DNA of 64,000 bases from Lachnospiraceae bacterium (GTDB lineage: Bacteria > Bacillota > Clostridia > Lachnospirales > Lachnospiraceae): positions 62,001 to 126,000 of the forward strand of contig JAGBHK010000016.1 of the NCBI GenBank assembly GCA_017935565.1. Reading direction: 5' to 3'. Below are positions 41,707 to 50,346 of the stretch, in pieces. A program made the translations under genes and the position numbers. A model generated the notes under the pieces. It searched no databases, was not told the origin of the DNA, and worked only from the letters and a program-made list of their open reading frames with translations. Positions within the stretch are counted from its first letter, which is position 1, and each line of letters begins with the position of its first letter.

Positions 41707-43623
41707 CTAATCGCGAAATCCCGGTTCGCTTTTAAACTTCTCATATAATTCAACGATTTCCTCATCGCATTTTGCCTGATTAAAGAACATAACACCTGAC
41801 AAATAACCTTCGTATGATGGTTGGAATGCATCACCACCAAATATTACACTTTGACACGCAGGCAATGATGGCACATCCGTAAGAACGCCTGTATTAATGC
41901 CATCCAAATAAGCTCGCGAAATACCTGATTTTTCGTCATATGTCATACAGATAAAATGCCATGTTCCATCTGGTTGCAATGCTCTTGCCAATATATCATG
42001 ATAGCCTTGAACTGTTCCATCACTAATACGCGCTATAGAATTTCCGCCCTCAACATAAGGTGAAAATGTAGCATAATGTTCTTTGTACTTCGCATAGAAA
42101 ACGCTGGTCCAACTAGTGATTTTAGTTGGGTTAATCCACATACAAACAGTCCAAGATTCCGATAACATTGAACCAGGAAATGCAATAACATTTTCCATAA
42201 AGAATCCACCAGGGAACAAAACACTTCCCCAATTATCATTGATTCCAGGGGCAAATTGTATACCTTCGCCCATGATAGTTCCCGTATAATTGTTACATTT
42301 AGTCGCGAAATTATCAATAAATGGTATTTCAATAACCTGTTCTTTCAAAACAAGTTTATCTTTTATATAGTCAAAATATGCTTCTTCCAAAAGTGGTTTC
42401 GAATAATATGGACCACTAATCGCATTACAGCCATAGCCACACAAGAACAATACATCATCTCTATTCTCGATACCATCGGCGATAACTTGCATTTTTAATT
42501 GTCTTCCCATCGAAAGAAGAGTTATGAGAATTTGTCGACCTCTTGGCGTAGACAATGTTTTTTGTATATATTTCGAATCAAACATTATACAGTCCAAATC
42601 TAGCTTATCCCAATATACAAGGCTTCTAAATTCTGTTCCAGCACCTATAATACCTACGCCAAATCCAATATTTTTCAAATTTTCCAGCGTATTTATCATA
42701 TTTTGACTTCCACAAGTGAAGGAATCCTCACTCACTTCTATAGTGACAACAGACGGCGAAATGCCGTGTGTATCCGCATATTTCTTCAATGTGTCAGGAA
42801 AATCTTTCTCCAACAAGAGAAGTTTTGATATGCGCATGCTTATATTTCCCAAAGGTCTCTCTTCTTCATTGAATCTCTTTAGTTTCGAAAACACTTCTAA
42901 AATCATCCAGATATTCAGTCTACGAATAAATCCGTTCTTTTCAAATAATGGAATGAATTCGTCCTGTTCCTTCACTTTACCATCTGGCATATTCCAGCGT
43001 AACTTAATTTGAGTCGAACGCAACTTTGATGTTTGTGCGCTGATAATCGGTAAATAACATATCTCAAACTCATTATTATCCAAAGAAGACTGTTGCATCT
43101 GCTCCATGTATATTTCCGAGGATATTTGCTCTTCAATATCATTATACAATACATAGCAGCCTTTTCCCTGATTCTTCGCGCAATACATTGCACGGTCACT
43201 CTTTAAAAGTAACTCACTCAAACTACTGTCGGCATACTGTTTATGCAAAATACCAATACTTGCCGATACATTTACAGTTATATGTTCAAATCCCTCTTTT
43301 TCTTGAACTCGAAGGATTATATCGCTTGCAATACTCGTTATTTTTTCTCGTGAACATTCACCTTTTATAAACAATAAGAACTCATCACCACTTAATCGAA
43401 TAGCTGTTGCATTAGGCGCAATATCCCTTAAAACATTTGCAACAGATTTCAAAACCAAGTCACCTTCATTGTGCCCATAAACATCGTTCACGCTTTTGAA
43501 GTTATCCAAATCTATAAACATTATATGAAATAATTCATCTGACTCAAGTTCATCGTATAACCAATATAAATATTGTCGACTAAATAAACCGGTCAGAAAA
43601 TCATAACTGTTGGAGTCGCTCAT
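41707..43623 (-). CDS. GGDEF - degenerate EAL - LamG fusion protein
   Basis: The 638-residue protein has no signal peptide or transmembrane helix. Residues 1-165 are a GGDEF domain (YDFLTGLFSRQYLYW, FIDLDNFKSVNDVYGHNEGD, active-site RLSGDEF at 76-82), likely able to make c-di-GMP. Residues about 180-420 have the EAL fold, but the catalytic markers are lost: the EAL motif region reads TQIKLRW, and the DDFGTG loop reads GIIGAGTEF. This half is probably a sensor or binder. Residues about 465-615 form a LamG/concanavalin-like module (WTVCMWINP, GTWHFICMTYDEKSG, RAYLDG), which is normally extracellular and binds sugars. A cytosolic LamG on a signalling enzyme is unusual. Confidence 0.85.
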   Translation of the reverse strand: MSDSNSYDFLTGLFSRQYLYWLYDELESDELFHIMFIDLDNFKSVNDVYGHNEGDLVLKSVANVLRDIAPNATAIRLSGDEFLLFIKGECSREKITSIASDIILRVQEKEGFEHITVNVSASIGILHKQYADSSLSELLLKSDRAMYCAKNQGKGCYVLYNDIEEQISSEIYMEQMQQSSLDNNEFEICYLPIISAQTSKLRSTQIKLRWNMPDGKVKEQDEFIPLFEKNGFIRRLNIWMILEVFSKLKRFNEEERPLGNISMRISKLLLLEKDFPDTLKKYADTHGISPSVVTIEVSEDSFTCGSQNMINTLENLKNIGFGVGIIGAGTEFRSLVYWDKLDLDCIMFDSKYIQKTLSTPRGRQILITLLSMGRQLKMQVIADGIENRDDVLFLCGYGCNAISGPYYSKPLLEEAYFDYIKDKLVLKEQVIEIPFIDNFATKCNNYTGTIMGEGIQFAPGINDNWGSVLFPGGFFMENVIAFPGSMLSESWTVCMWINPTKITSWTSVFYAKYKEHYATFSPYVEGGNSIARISDGTVQGYHDILARALQPDGTWHFICMTYDEKSGISRAYLDGINTGVLTDVPSLPACQSVIFGGDAFQPSYEGYLSGVMFFNQAKCDEEIVELYEKFKSEPGFRD

Positions 43624-43676
43624 ATGTAATCACCTTTCCGTACAAATCTAATCACGCTAATTATACAATATAAATG

Positions 43677-44195
43677 TTAGAATTGCAAATCATTTCCCTT
43701 CACCAACACCGCTCTTATAAGCCCGCCATACTTTTCCTTAACACACACAACCTCAAACCCATTTTTCTTAAAATTATTCAAACTATATGTATTATCTGGT
43801 GATACTGTGGCCATAACATATTTATAACCCTTTTCATAAACAAGTTTTTCCGCATATTTAATCAACTTATCCTGCAATCTAAAACCACGATATTTCTCAT
43901 CAACCACAATAGACTCAAGATGTGCCACCTTGCACAACTTGCAATCCTTAAGCCCAATATCTCTTCCTAAATTATCCTCACATTCATTAGGAAATCTTGT
44001 TATAAGGCTCGCCACAATCAAGCCTTCACATTCCACCTTCACCGCAAATCCAGACTCATTTATATGCTCTTTCACATAATCTAGGTCATCACAAAAAAAC
44101 AAAGACTTATCTTCCAAACCTTCATATACTGATTTCATTAATTTGTATATTTTTTCAGCGTCCGACATATCTGCCAAACATAATTCAAAATTCAT
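43677..44195 (-). CDS. GNAT-family acetyltransferase
   Basis: The 172-residue protein shows the GNAT core: LIVASLITRFPNE, VAHLESIVVDEKYRGFRLQDKLIKYAEKLVYEKGYKYVMATV (read in part; the V-x-x-x-x-R-G-x-x acetyl-CoA loop is VDEKYRGFRLQ) and a C-terminal ending with SLNNFKKNGFEVVCVKEKYGG. Substrate unknown. Lies 15 bp downstream of lrgB. Confidence 0.85.
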   Translation of the reverse strand: MNFELCLADMSDAEKIYKLMKSVYEGLEDKSLFFCDDLDYVKEHINESGFAVKVECEGLIVASLITRFPNECEDNLGRDIGLKDCKLCKVAHLESIVVDEKYRGFRLQDKLIKYAEKLVYEKGYKYVMATVSPDNTYSLNNFKKNGFEVVCVKEKYGGLIRAVLVKGNDLQF

Positions 44196-44210
44196 TATAA
44201 GCCTCCATTC

Positions 44211-44912
44211 CTACATAAATCCTGCAAACACACTTGCTCCAATAACCGTAAGCAATCCCGCCACAGCCAATGACAAACTACTCATCGCACCTTCTATTTC
44301 GCCCATTTCCATTGCCTTTGATGTTCCCATTGCATGCGCCGCACATCCAATCCCTACACCTTTAGCAATTGGTTCTTCAATCTTAAATAATTTGCATAAA
44401 AACGGTGCAGTCATATTTCCAAAAATGCCCGTAATGATAATCACTGCAACCGTAATAGTTACATAACCGCCAAGTTCTTCAGATACACCCATTCCAATGG
44501 CTGTTGTAATTGATTTAGGAAGTAAGCTAACATACTCTTTGTGACTCATTCCAAAAATCAAACACATAAAAAGAACGCTAATCAAACTGGTTAACACACC
44601 TGACACAATGCCAATAATTACCGCTTTGGCATTTTTACGAAGTAATTCCACCCTCTCATACAATGGTATTGCGAGACTTACCGTTGCCGGTGTCAGCAAG
44701 AAACTTATATACTTTGCCCCCGCATTATAGACTTCATACTCAATGTCAAAAGTCGCCAAAAGCAATATTACCAAAATAATCGCAATTAATAATGGATTAA
44801 AAATTGCTAATTTAAATTTCTTTTTAAAAACACTGCCCACTCCATAAGCCAAAAGTGTCAACGCCACACCAAAAAGCACTGAATTAGTCAACATTTCCTT
44901 CATTTGTGGCAC
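44211..44912 (-). CDS. lrgB: LrgB/CidB-family membrane protein
   Basis: The 233-residue protein has about six or seven transmembrane helices and the family stretches SLLPKSITTAIGMGVSEELGG and GCAAHAMGTSKAMEMGEIEGAMSSLS. LrgAB proteins act with holin-like features in autolysis control and, in several bacteria, as pyruvate or glycolate carriers. The gene overlaps lrgA by 29 bp. Confidence 0.93.
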   Translation of the reverse strand: MPQMKEMLTNSVLFGVALTLLAYGVGSVFKKKFKLAIFNPLLIAIILVILLLATFDIEYEVYNAGAKYISFLLTPATVSLAIPLYERVELLRKNAKAVIIGIVSGVLTSLISVLFMCLIFGMSHKEYVSLLPKSITTAIGMGVSEELGGYVTITVAVIIITGIFGNMTAPFLCKLFKIEEPIAKGVGIGCAAHAMGTSKAMEMGEIEGAMSSLSLAVAGLLTVIGASVFAGFM

Positions 44913-45255
44913 CTCCTTTTCTCAATACAAACTGCGTAATGCGTCCAGCCACAACCATTACAATAATAGTTGTAACCACCAATATAACCGATATTTCCAC
45001 CAATATCGGCTTCAATATCCCAAAACTTTCGATAAGTCCTGCTGCCGCCGGAATGAACATTATCGGCATAATTTCAATTAAAAATTTGCCTGTGTCTTTC
45101 ACCGCATCCAATTTTACAACTCCCGTCATAAGACAAACAAATAATATCACAAAACCATATACACTTGCAGGTATTGGCAAAGGCAACACATTATTTAAAA
45201 TTTCACCTATAAGTGAAATACATATAATTATTCCAAATTGCTTTAAATACTTCAT
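44884..45255 (-). CDS. lrgA: LrgA/CidA-family holin-like protein
   Basis: Start ATG 45255 (MKYLKQFGIIICISLIGEIL) gives 123 residues and has GGAG six bases upstream, supplied by the element at 45261-45413; a longer frame to 45411 merely translates that element. Four hydrophobic helices and the LPLPIPASVYGFVILFVCL motif identify LrgA. Its product works with LrgB encoded next. A minus-strand TATAAT at 45432-45437 would place the whole element in the mRNA leader. Confidence 0.92.
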   Translation of the reverse strand: MKYLKQFGIIICISLIGEILNNVLPLPIPASVYGFVILFVCLMTGVVKLDAVKDTGKFLIEIMPIMFIPAAAGLIESFGILKPILVEISVILVVTTIIVMVVAGRITQFVLRKGGATNEGNVD

Positions 45256-45260
45256 AACAA

Positions 45261-45413
45261 TCTCCATTCCGAAGCGTAGCGTAGGAATCGCGCAACAGAA
45301 ATTCGCGTATGCGATTTCTGTTGTCGCATCAAGGCTCTTTTGTGACGCTTCGGCACAAAAAGCCGTGTGAAAAATCAGCACATCAGTGTGATTTTTCACA
45401 CTAATCTCCATTC
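45261..45413 (-). repeat. Structured leader element, family I copy b
   Basis: Second copy of the element at 12432-12588, in the same relation to its gene (lrgA). Hairpin A arms 45365-45377 / 45389-45401, hairpin B arms 45333-45344 / 45354-45364 with loop ACGCTTCGG (45345-45353), hairpin C near 45293-45324, and the loop complement CCGAAGCGT at 45269-45277. Compared with copy a, most substitutions fall in stems and keep pairing (for example ATATG/CATAT becomes GTGTG/CACAC). End repeats TCTCCATTC at 45261-45269 and 45405-45413. Confidence 0.82.
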
Positions 45414-45427
45414 ATATAAAACGCTAG

Positions 45428-45456
45428 TTGAATTATACCCAACTTTGTGCCATAAT
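45428..45456 (+). promoter_or_regulatory. Overlapping divergent promoters of the MurE-like gene and lrgA
   Basis: Plus strand: TTGAAT (45428-45433), 17-bp spacer, CATAAT (45451-45456), upstream of element II b and the MurE-like gene. Minus strand: TATAAT on 45432-45437, directed to lrgA with a poor -35. The two overlap, so they may compete. Confidence 0.5.
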
Positions 45457-45498
45457 ACATGTATATTACCAAAAAAATCATCCATAATCTATATATAT

Positions 45499-45645
45499 CT
45501 ATTCAGAGCAACGCAGATTTTTACAAAATAGGCTAATCAAGCTCGCTTGATTTAGACTATTTTATAAAATCTATGTGGCGAGAAGCCACATATGAGCAAA
45601 AGCAAAGCTTCGAAGAAGCGATTTTGCGAATAGTTCTCTGAATAG
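45499..45645 (+). mobile_element. MITE-like element, family II copy b
   Basis: Ends CTATTCAGAG (45499-45508) and CTCTGAATAG (45636-45645) are identical to the core of copy a's ends. Inside, a 58-nt hairpin (45515-45572, arms AGATTTT/AAAATCT, AAAATAG/CTATTTT and AATCAAGC/GCTTGATT), a core hairpin ATGTGGC-GAGAA-GCCACAT (45573-45591) and a third stem GCAAAA/TTTTGC (45596-45627). Only the ends and GGCGAGAAGCC are shared with copy a. The core is in sense orientation for the MurE-like gene that follows. Confidence 0.72.
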
Positions 45646-45681
45646 TTACACACATAAAAAACATAAGAAAGGCATCAAATT

Positions 45682-47202
45682 ATGGCAAACATTGTAAAGA
45701 TAAAAGACTTTTTAGACAAGCTTAATTCCCTTAATCTTGTCACAGAATACGACCTTTTAGGCCGTGAAAATGATATTATTGAAAATGTAACTTTTGACTC
45801 AAGAGCAGTTACTAAAAATACATTATTTGTATGTAAAGGTATTTCATTCAAGGCAGAGTACCTTGCAGATTCCGTAAAATCTGGAGCTACCTTCTACATC
45901 TCACAACAAAAATACGATGTACCTAATATTCCTTTTATTATAGTTTCAGACATCCGTGTAGCTATGGCATACATTGGTGGCGTATTCTATGACGAATGTT
46001 GGAAAGCCCTTAATATGACTGCCGTTACAGGCACAAAGGGAAAATCTACAACTTGCTATTACTTAAGGGCCATAATTGACAACTACATGGCTTCATTAAA
46101 TAAAATGCCTTGTGGTATCGCTTCAACTATCGACATATATGACGGTGTTGAATCCAAAGAATCACACAACACAACACCTGAAGCCCTTGATTTACATTTC
46201 CACTTAAATCGTGCTGTAAATTCAGGTATAACTTACTTCATTTCTGAGGCTTCAAGTCAGGCATTTAAATATCACAGATTGTTAAATTTGCGCTTTAATG
46301 TTGGTATTTTCCTAAACATTTCAGAAGACCACATAAGCCCTATTGAACATCCTGATTTTGAAGATTATTTTGCTTCAAAGAGAATTATGTTTGAACAGAC
46401 AGACACAGCCTGTATCAATATGGATTTAGAGCATTACGAAGAAGTTTATAATGGCGCTTTAGCTTCTAAAAATATAGTTAAATTCAGTGCTAAAAATCCA
46501 GAAGCAGATGTTTTCGGATACAATATCAAAAAAGAAAACGATAGAATATATTTCAATGTAAAAACAAAGGATTTCGATGAATTGTTCTACATCACAGTGC
46601 AAGGCCCTGCCATGTACAATGTTGAAAATGCTCTCGCTGCAATCGCTGCTGCCAGAGTTTATAACATTCCTGTAGAAATCATAAAAGAAGGCTTAGAACA
46701 CGCCGCTTCTGCAGGACGTATGGATGTATTCAAGAGCAATGACGGAGTTATAACAGTTATCGTTGACTACGCTCACAATAAATTAAGTTTCGAAAAATTA
46801 TACGAAGCTGTTAATATGGATTATCCAGATTACGACATTTACACAGTATTTGGTTGTCCTGGAAGCAAAGCCATTACAAGACGCAAAGATTTAGGTTTAC
46901 TTGCTGGACAGCATTCCAATAGAGTGTACCTTTGTGTGGAAGACCCTAACTTCGAAAAATTCGAGGATATTTGTGACGAAATCGCCGCATATATTGACGA
47001 GGATAAATGTCCAATTAAGGTTATTGAAGACCGTGGACTTGCTCTTAAAGAGGCCATTTCCGATGCCACAAGAAAGACTGTAATTTTAGTTACAGGCAAG
47101 GGCAATGAAACAAGAAATAAATACGGCACAGAATATATCGACTGCCCTTCAGATTTGGAGAACGCAGAAAGGTATGTGACTGAATACAATATGACTCATT
47201 AA
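45682..47202 (+). CDS. MurE-like UDP-N-acetylmuramyl peptide ligase
   Basis: The 506-residue protein is a three-domain Mur ligase: MurE-type N-terminal domain (NVTFDSRAVTKNTLFVCKG), ATP loop VTGTKGKSTTCYYL (GTKGKS 117-122), SEASSQAF, FLNISEDHISPIEHPDFEDYFASKR with the Lys expected to be carbamylated, and the C-terminal domain with VDYAHN. The position that selects the added amino acid, DNPR in meso-diaminopimelate-type MurE, reads EDPN near residue 420, and GKGHE reads GKGNE. It may therefore add a different residue or be a paralog outside the main pathway. It is alone, not in the usual dcw cluster, and divergent from lrgA. Confidence 0.85.
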   Translation: MANIVKIKDFLDKLNSLNLVTEYDLLGRENDIIENVTFDSRAVTKNTLFVCKGISFKAEYLADSVKSGATFYISQQKYDVPNIPFIIVSDIRVAMAYIGGVFYDECWKALNMTAVTGTKGKSTTCYYLRAIIDNYMASLNKMPCGIASTIDIYDGVESKESHNTTPEALDLHFHLNRAVNSGITYFISEASSQAFKYHRLLNLRFNVGIFLNISEDHISPIEHPDFEDYFASKRIMFEQTDTACINMDLEHYEEVYNGALASKNIVKFSAKNPEADVFGYNIKKENDRIYFNVKTKDFDELFYITVQGPAMYNVENALAAIAAARVYNIPVEIIKEGLEHAASAGRMDVFKSNDGVITVIVDYAHNKLSFEKLYEAVNMDYPDYDIYTVFGCPGSKAITRRKDLGLLAGQHSNRVYLCVEDPNFEKFEDICDEIAAYIDEDKCPIKVIEDRGLALKEAISDATRKTVILVTGKGNETRNKYGTEYIDCPSDLENAERYVTEYNMTH

Positions 47203-47208
47203 AATTTA

Positions 47209-47236
47209 GGGGTGCATTTCAATGCAGCCCCTTTTT
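47209..47236 (+). terminator. Terminator of the MurE-like gene
   Basis: GGGG-TGCAT pairs with ATGCA-GCCCC (47209-47231), followed by TTTTT. It also abuts the stop of the convergent sigF gene. Confidence 0.88.
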
Positions 47237-47985
47237 CACATCCTACTCCTCATACCAAGCAATATTTTCTTCTCAATTCTACTGACCTGAACCTGGCTAA
47301 TCCCAAGGATTTTCGCAACCTCAGTTTGAGTTTTGTCCTGATAATACCTAAGAATTATCAATTCTCTATCCCTTTCCGACAACTCTTCAATCATTTGCTT
47401 GACCATCAAGTGATTCAATAATTTTTCCTTTTCTCCGTCGCCATTTATCAAATTAAGATTGGCAACAACTCCTTTATCCTTATTACCCATTTTATCCATA
47501 AGATACATTTCACTGCCATCGCTTTGATAGACAGTCTTGTATATGGACTCAACTTCTGCATTTGCATCCATAGTCATAACTACTTCTTCTCTTGTCAGTT
47601 CCATTTTTTCAGCAATTTCCTCAATGGTTGCTTCCCTTCCATATTCTTGTGATAATTTTTCTTGTACCTGTCGTATTTTATATCCATTTTCCTTCAATGT
47701 ACGACTAACCTTAATCATTCCATCATCTCTTAAAAATCGTTTTATTTCTCCAGCAATCATTGGCACCGCGTAGGTACTAAGTTTTACATCATAAGAACAA
47801 TCAAATTTATCAATGGCTTTTATCATCCCTATGCAACCTATTTGAAACAAATCCTCCATTTCATAATTTCTATTGCCAAATCGTTTTACTATGCTCCAAA
47901 TTAAGCCTACATTTTCCGTTACCAGTCTGTCTCTGGCATCTTTATCCCCTTGGTGTGCAAGATTAATCATCTCAATTGCATCCAT
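47236..47985 (-). CDS. sigF: Sporulation sigma factor F
   Basis: The 249-residue sigma-70 protein lacks region 1.1 and shows region 2 (NVGLIWSIVKRFGNRNYEMEDLFQIGCIGMIKAIDKFD, read in part), VKLSTYAVPMIAGEIKRFLRDDGMIKVSRTLKE typical of the SigF/SigB/SigG group, and region 4 ILGISQVQVSRIEKKIL. With spoIIAB and spoIIAA just upstream it is sigma F, which starts the forespore programme. The operon order is the standard spoIIA order. Confidence 0.96.
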   Translation of the reverse strand: MDAIEMINLAHQGDKDARDRLVTENVGLIWSIVKRFGNRNYEMEDLFQIGCIGMIKAIDKFDCSYDVKLSTYAVPMIAGEIKRFLRDDGMIKVSRTLKENGYKIRQVQEKLSQEYGREATIEEIAEKMELTREEVVMTMDANAEVESIYKTVYQSDGSEMYLMDKMGNKDKGVVANLNLINGDGEKEKLLNHLMVKQMIEELSERDRELIILRYYQDKTQTEVAKILGISQVQVSRIEKKILLGMRSRM

Positions 47986-48001
47986 TTACCCGCCTCTTTC
48001 T

Positions 48002-48421
48002 TTACTCACCAATCTTTTTACTCATCCTAATGATAGTCCCCTCAGATATTTTCGATTCAACAGTCAGACTGTCCATAAACACCTCCATAAACACAAATCC
48101 CATACCTGAACGCTCATCATCCGGTTTTGTTGTGTATAAAGGTTCTCTAGCCTTGTCCACATTTTCGATTCCAATACCTTTATCTTCAATGGTAATATGT
48201 ACCTCATTTTCCTCTATTTCGCAGGTAATATATACTATCCCCTCTTTTCCATCATATCCATGAACAATGGCATTAGTCACTGCCTCCGATACCGCAGTTT
48301 TTATATCTGCAATTTCCTCCAATGTAGGATTCAACCTCGATACAAACGCCGCCACTGTAACTCTTGCAAAATTCTCATTTTCTGAAATACTATCGATTTC
48401 TAAATACATTCTTTTCTTCAT
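48002..48421 (-). CDS. spoIIAB: Anti-sigma F factor SpoIIAB
   Basis: ATG 48421 ([20 protein letters not shown]) is the preferred start, with AGGAAG upstream; a TTG seven codons earlier is less likely. The 139-residue protein has the GHKL kinase boxes: [13 protein letters not shown] (N box), [13 protein letters not shown] (G1) and ERSGMGF (G2). It binds and holds sigma F and phosphorylates SpoIIAA. It lies 16 bp before sigF. Confidence 0.96.
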   Translation of the reverse strand: MKKRMYLEIDSISENENFARVTVAAFVSRLNPTLEEIADIKTAVSEAVTNAIVHGYDGKEGIVYITCEIEENEVHITIEDKGIGIENVDKAREPLYTTKPDDERSGMGFVFMEVFMDSLTVESKISEGTIIRMSKKIGE

Positions 48422-48425
48422 ACTC

Positions 48426-48728
48426 CTACACTTCCTTTTCAATAATTTTGTATAACCCTGATATTAAAAAAATTCTTTCAACATCACTTCTTAAATTCTT
48501 CACCTTTACAGTCCCTCCAAGAGGTTTTAAAAGCCTATGTCGCCCCATTACAACGCCAATGCCTGAACTATCCATAAAATTAGTTTGCTTAAAATCAAAA
48601 ATCACATTTTTAGCTTGTCCACTGTAAATGAATCCATCGATTTTCTCCTTGATAATCGCCGCATTATGATGGTCTAAATCCCTATCCATCACAATAAGTA
48701 GCGTGTCCCCTTTCAAAATATACTCCAT
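48426..48728 (-). CDS. spoIIAA: Anti-sigma F factor antagonist SpoIIAA
   Basis: ATG 48728 ([20 protein letters not shown]) follows AGGAGG and gives 100 residues; the longer frame reads through that site. The STAS domain contains the phosphorylated serine in [15 protein letters not shown]. It frees sigma F when dephosphorylated by SpoIIE. Four bases separate it from spoIIAB. Confidence 0.96.
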   Translation of the reverse strand: MEYILKGDTLLIVMDRDLDHHNAAIIKEKIDGFIYSGQAKNVIFDFKQTNFMDSSGIGVVMGRHRLLKPLGGTVKVKNLRSDVERIFLISGLYKIIEKEV

Positions 48729-48756
48729 CTTTTTCCTCCTTTTTTCCCTTAAACGC

Positions 48757-48790
48757 AAAGAAAAGAACGACTTTCGTCATTCTTTTCTTT
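48757..48790 (-). terminator. Hairpin between the TPR gene and spoIIAA
   Basis: AAAGAAAAGAA (48757-48767) pairs with TTCTTTTCTTT (48780-48790) with a GAC/GTC inner stem. It lies past the TPR gene stop and would isolate the spoIIA operon. T run after the stem is weak (GCGTTT). Confidence 0.6.
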
Positions 48791-48800
48791 AGTACTTTTA

Positions 48801-50195
48801 TTAATGTTTTATATGAATGGCTGCCCATTCTGCATAATCAGAATCTGGCTCCATCTCCATAACTTTGTTAAAGCAACGCTTTGAGTCTTCATTGTTCACA
48901 TCATTATTCTTAAGTAAATATGAACGTCCAAGACAATATATAGCGTAAGTGTTTGTCGGATCAAACACCTCAACCTTTGAAAGCATTGAAATAGCTGTAT
49001 CTGCATCACCATTATTCCATGCCTTTACACCATTGTTATAATAATGCTTTCCTGCCACAGGATATGTGAGATTCTGCAATGTAGTCTGCAATGCAGTATA
49101 CGAAGCACTCACACCTTCTGTATTCTTAATTGTAAACAACATATCTGCACATCCAATTTTATCATCAAGCATATATTTATTTGCAGCCTGGAACAAAATG
49201 TCATACGAAGCCAATGTTTCTTCTGACTTTGTACTCTCTCCAAGTTGTGCCTTCAAATCGTCTCTTTCTTTAGTGAGAGTCTCCAAACTTTCTGTTATAC
49301 TCTGAATCTCAACATTTAACTTTGAAATTTCCTCATACTTACCTTTAAGTTCGCTTGCGTTCTCATTTGTCGCCTGATTAACTCTCGCAGGTGTAACAAG
49401 GAAATATACTGATGCCGCACCAATCAAGATACCTATCAAAATATTACCAAAAATTCTAAGCCCATAATTTACTTCTTTGTATGCATTTTCAGGAATAATT
49501 ACATCATTACCACTAAGGGCATCTCTTTCCTTCAAATCCTCAATAGTCTTTTTCTTCTTACGGCTAGCTTCTGTCTTCTTTAACTCCTCGTACTCAATTT
49601 CTTTTAAATACTTAAGCGCCAAAGTGTTACATTTATCAATACTTAATGTTCTATTAAGTTCCTTTTTTGCTCTGTCATACTCCTCTTTTTTCATATACAT
49701 CAATGCTAAAAGCAAATGACCTTTAACAAAATGATGATTGAGGCTTAAAAGTTTCTTTAACTGAATTATAGCTAAATCATCGCTTCCATCCTTTGCATAA
49801 CCAAGAGCAATATTAAACTTCTTAATAGACTGGCTCATAGCCTCGTGCTTATTAGGATTCGACTGAACCTCTTTTATATAATCATCTGCAAGATTCTTCT
49901 CCGGACTAATGTTTTTACTCAAAACCCATTCCTTAAGAGCTTGAGCAGACTCGCCCATCTCATAATACACAAGTCCTAATAAATTTCTTGCATTTATATT
50001 ATTCTTATCTATCTTAATACTTCTCTGCAATAAATCTGCCGCACCAGATAAATCCCTAACTCTGGCTTTGGCAAGACCCATATTATAATAACTGTTGGAC
50101 AATTTTACAATCTTTTTATAAATAACAACATTTGTACCACAGCTATTACAGAAATCCATATCCAATAGAACGCTATTACATTTGTAGCATCTCAT
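48801..50195 (-). CDS. Zinc-ribbon, TPR and transmembrane protein
   Basis: The 464-residue protein begins with a zinc ribbon (MRCYKCNSVLLDMDFCNSCG; Cys 3, 6, 16, 19), then several TPR motifs (about 30-205: NSYYNMGLAKARVRDLSGAADLLQRS, ALKYLKEIEYEELKK), a Lys-rich stretch, one transmembrane helix (about 250-270), a coiled coil (about 280-320, ELKGKYEEISKLNVEIQSI) and more TPRs outside (about 370-460). A membrane scaffold for protein assembly is inferred. Its position upstream of spoIIA and downstream of folC recurs in related clostridia as far as I recall, but no function is assigned. Confidence 0.8.
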   Translation of the reverse strand: MRCYKCNSVLLDMDFCNSCGTNVVIYKKIVKLSNSYYNMGLAKARVRDLSGAADLLQRSIKIDKNNINARNLLGLVYYEMGESAQALKEWVLSKNISPEKNLADDYIKEVQSNPNKHEAMSQSIKKFNIALGYAKDGSDDLAIIQLKKLLSLNHHFVKGHLLLALMYMKKEEYDRAKKELNRTLSIDKCNTLALKYLKEIEYEELKKTEASRKKKKTIEDLKERDALSGNDVIIPENAYKEVNYGLRIFGNILIGILIGAASVYFLVTPARVNQATNENASELKGKYEEISKLNVEIQSITESLETLTKERDDLKAQLGESTKSEETLASYDILFQAANKYMLDDKIGCADMLFTIKNTEGVSASYTALQTTLQNLTYPVAGKHYYNNGVKAWNNGDADTAISMLSKVEVFDPTNTYAIYCLGRSYLLKNNDVNNEDSKRCFNKVMEMEPDSDYAEWAAIHIKH

Positions 50196-50207
50196 TGCAA
50201 TATCTCC

Positions 50208-50345
50208 TTAGTTTTCTTCTTCTTTAATCAATTCTATCATAATATCTGTCAAGTCAATGGTTTTGTTGTCATATATCGCATTCTCAACCTCGTCAACTTC
50301 CAAACTTGGATGAAACTTGTTGATTTCTTCTTCAAATCTTATCAT
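50208..50345 (-). CDS. Small conserved-looking protein, 45 residues
   Basis: ATG 50345 (MIRFEEEINKFHPSLEVDEV) lies one base after the folC stop, with AAGGA within the end of folC as ribosome site. The product is acidic and helical, ending DIMIELIKEEEN. The longer frame from 50450 is an out-of-frame overlap with folC and is rejected. Tight packing folC / this gene / TPR gene suggests a real coupled gene; function unknown. Confidence 0.65.
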   Translation of the reverse strand: MIRFEEEINKFHPSLEVDEVENAIYDNKTIDLTDIMIELIKEEEN

Positions 50346-50346
50346 T

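Noticed and set aside
45256-45411. 52-residue N-terminal extension of LrgA
   Set aside because: It translates the family I element; LrgA proteins start near ATG 45255, which has a good SD.
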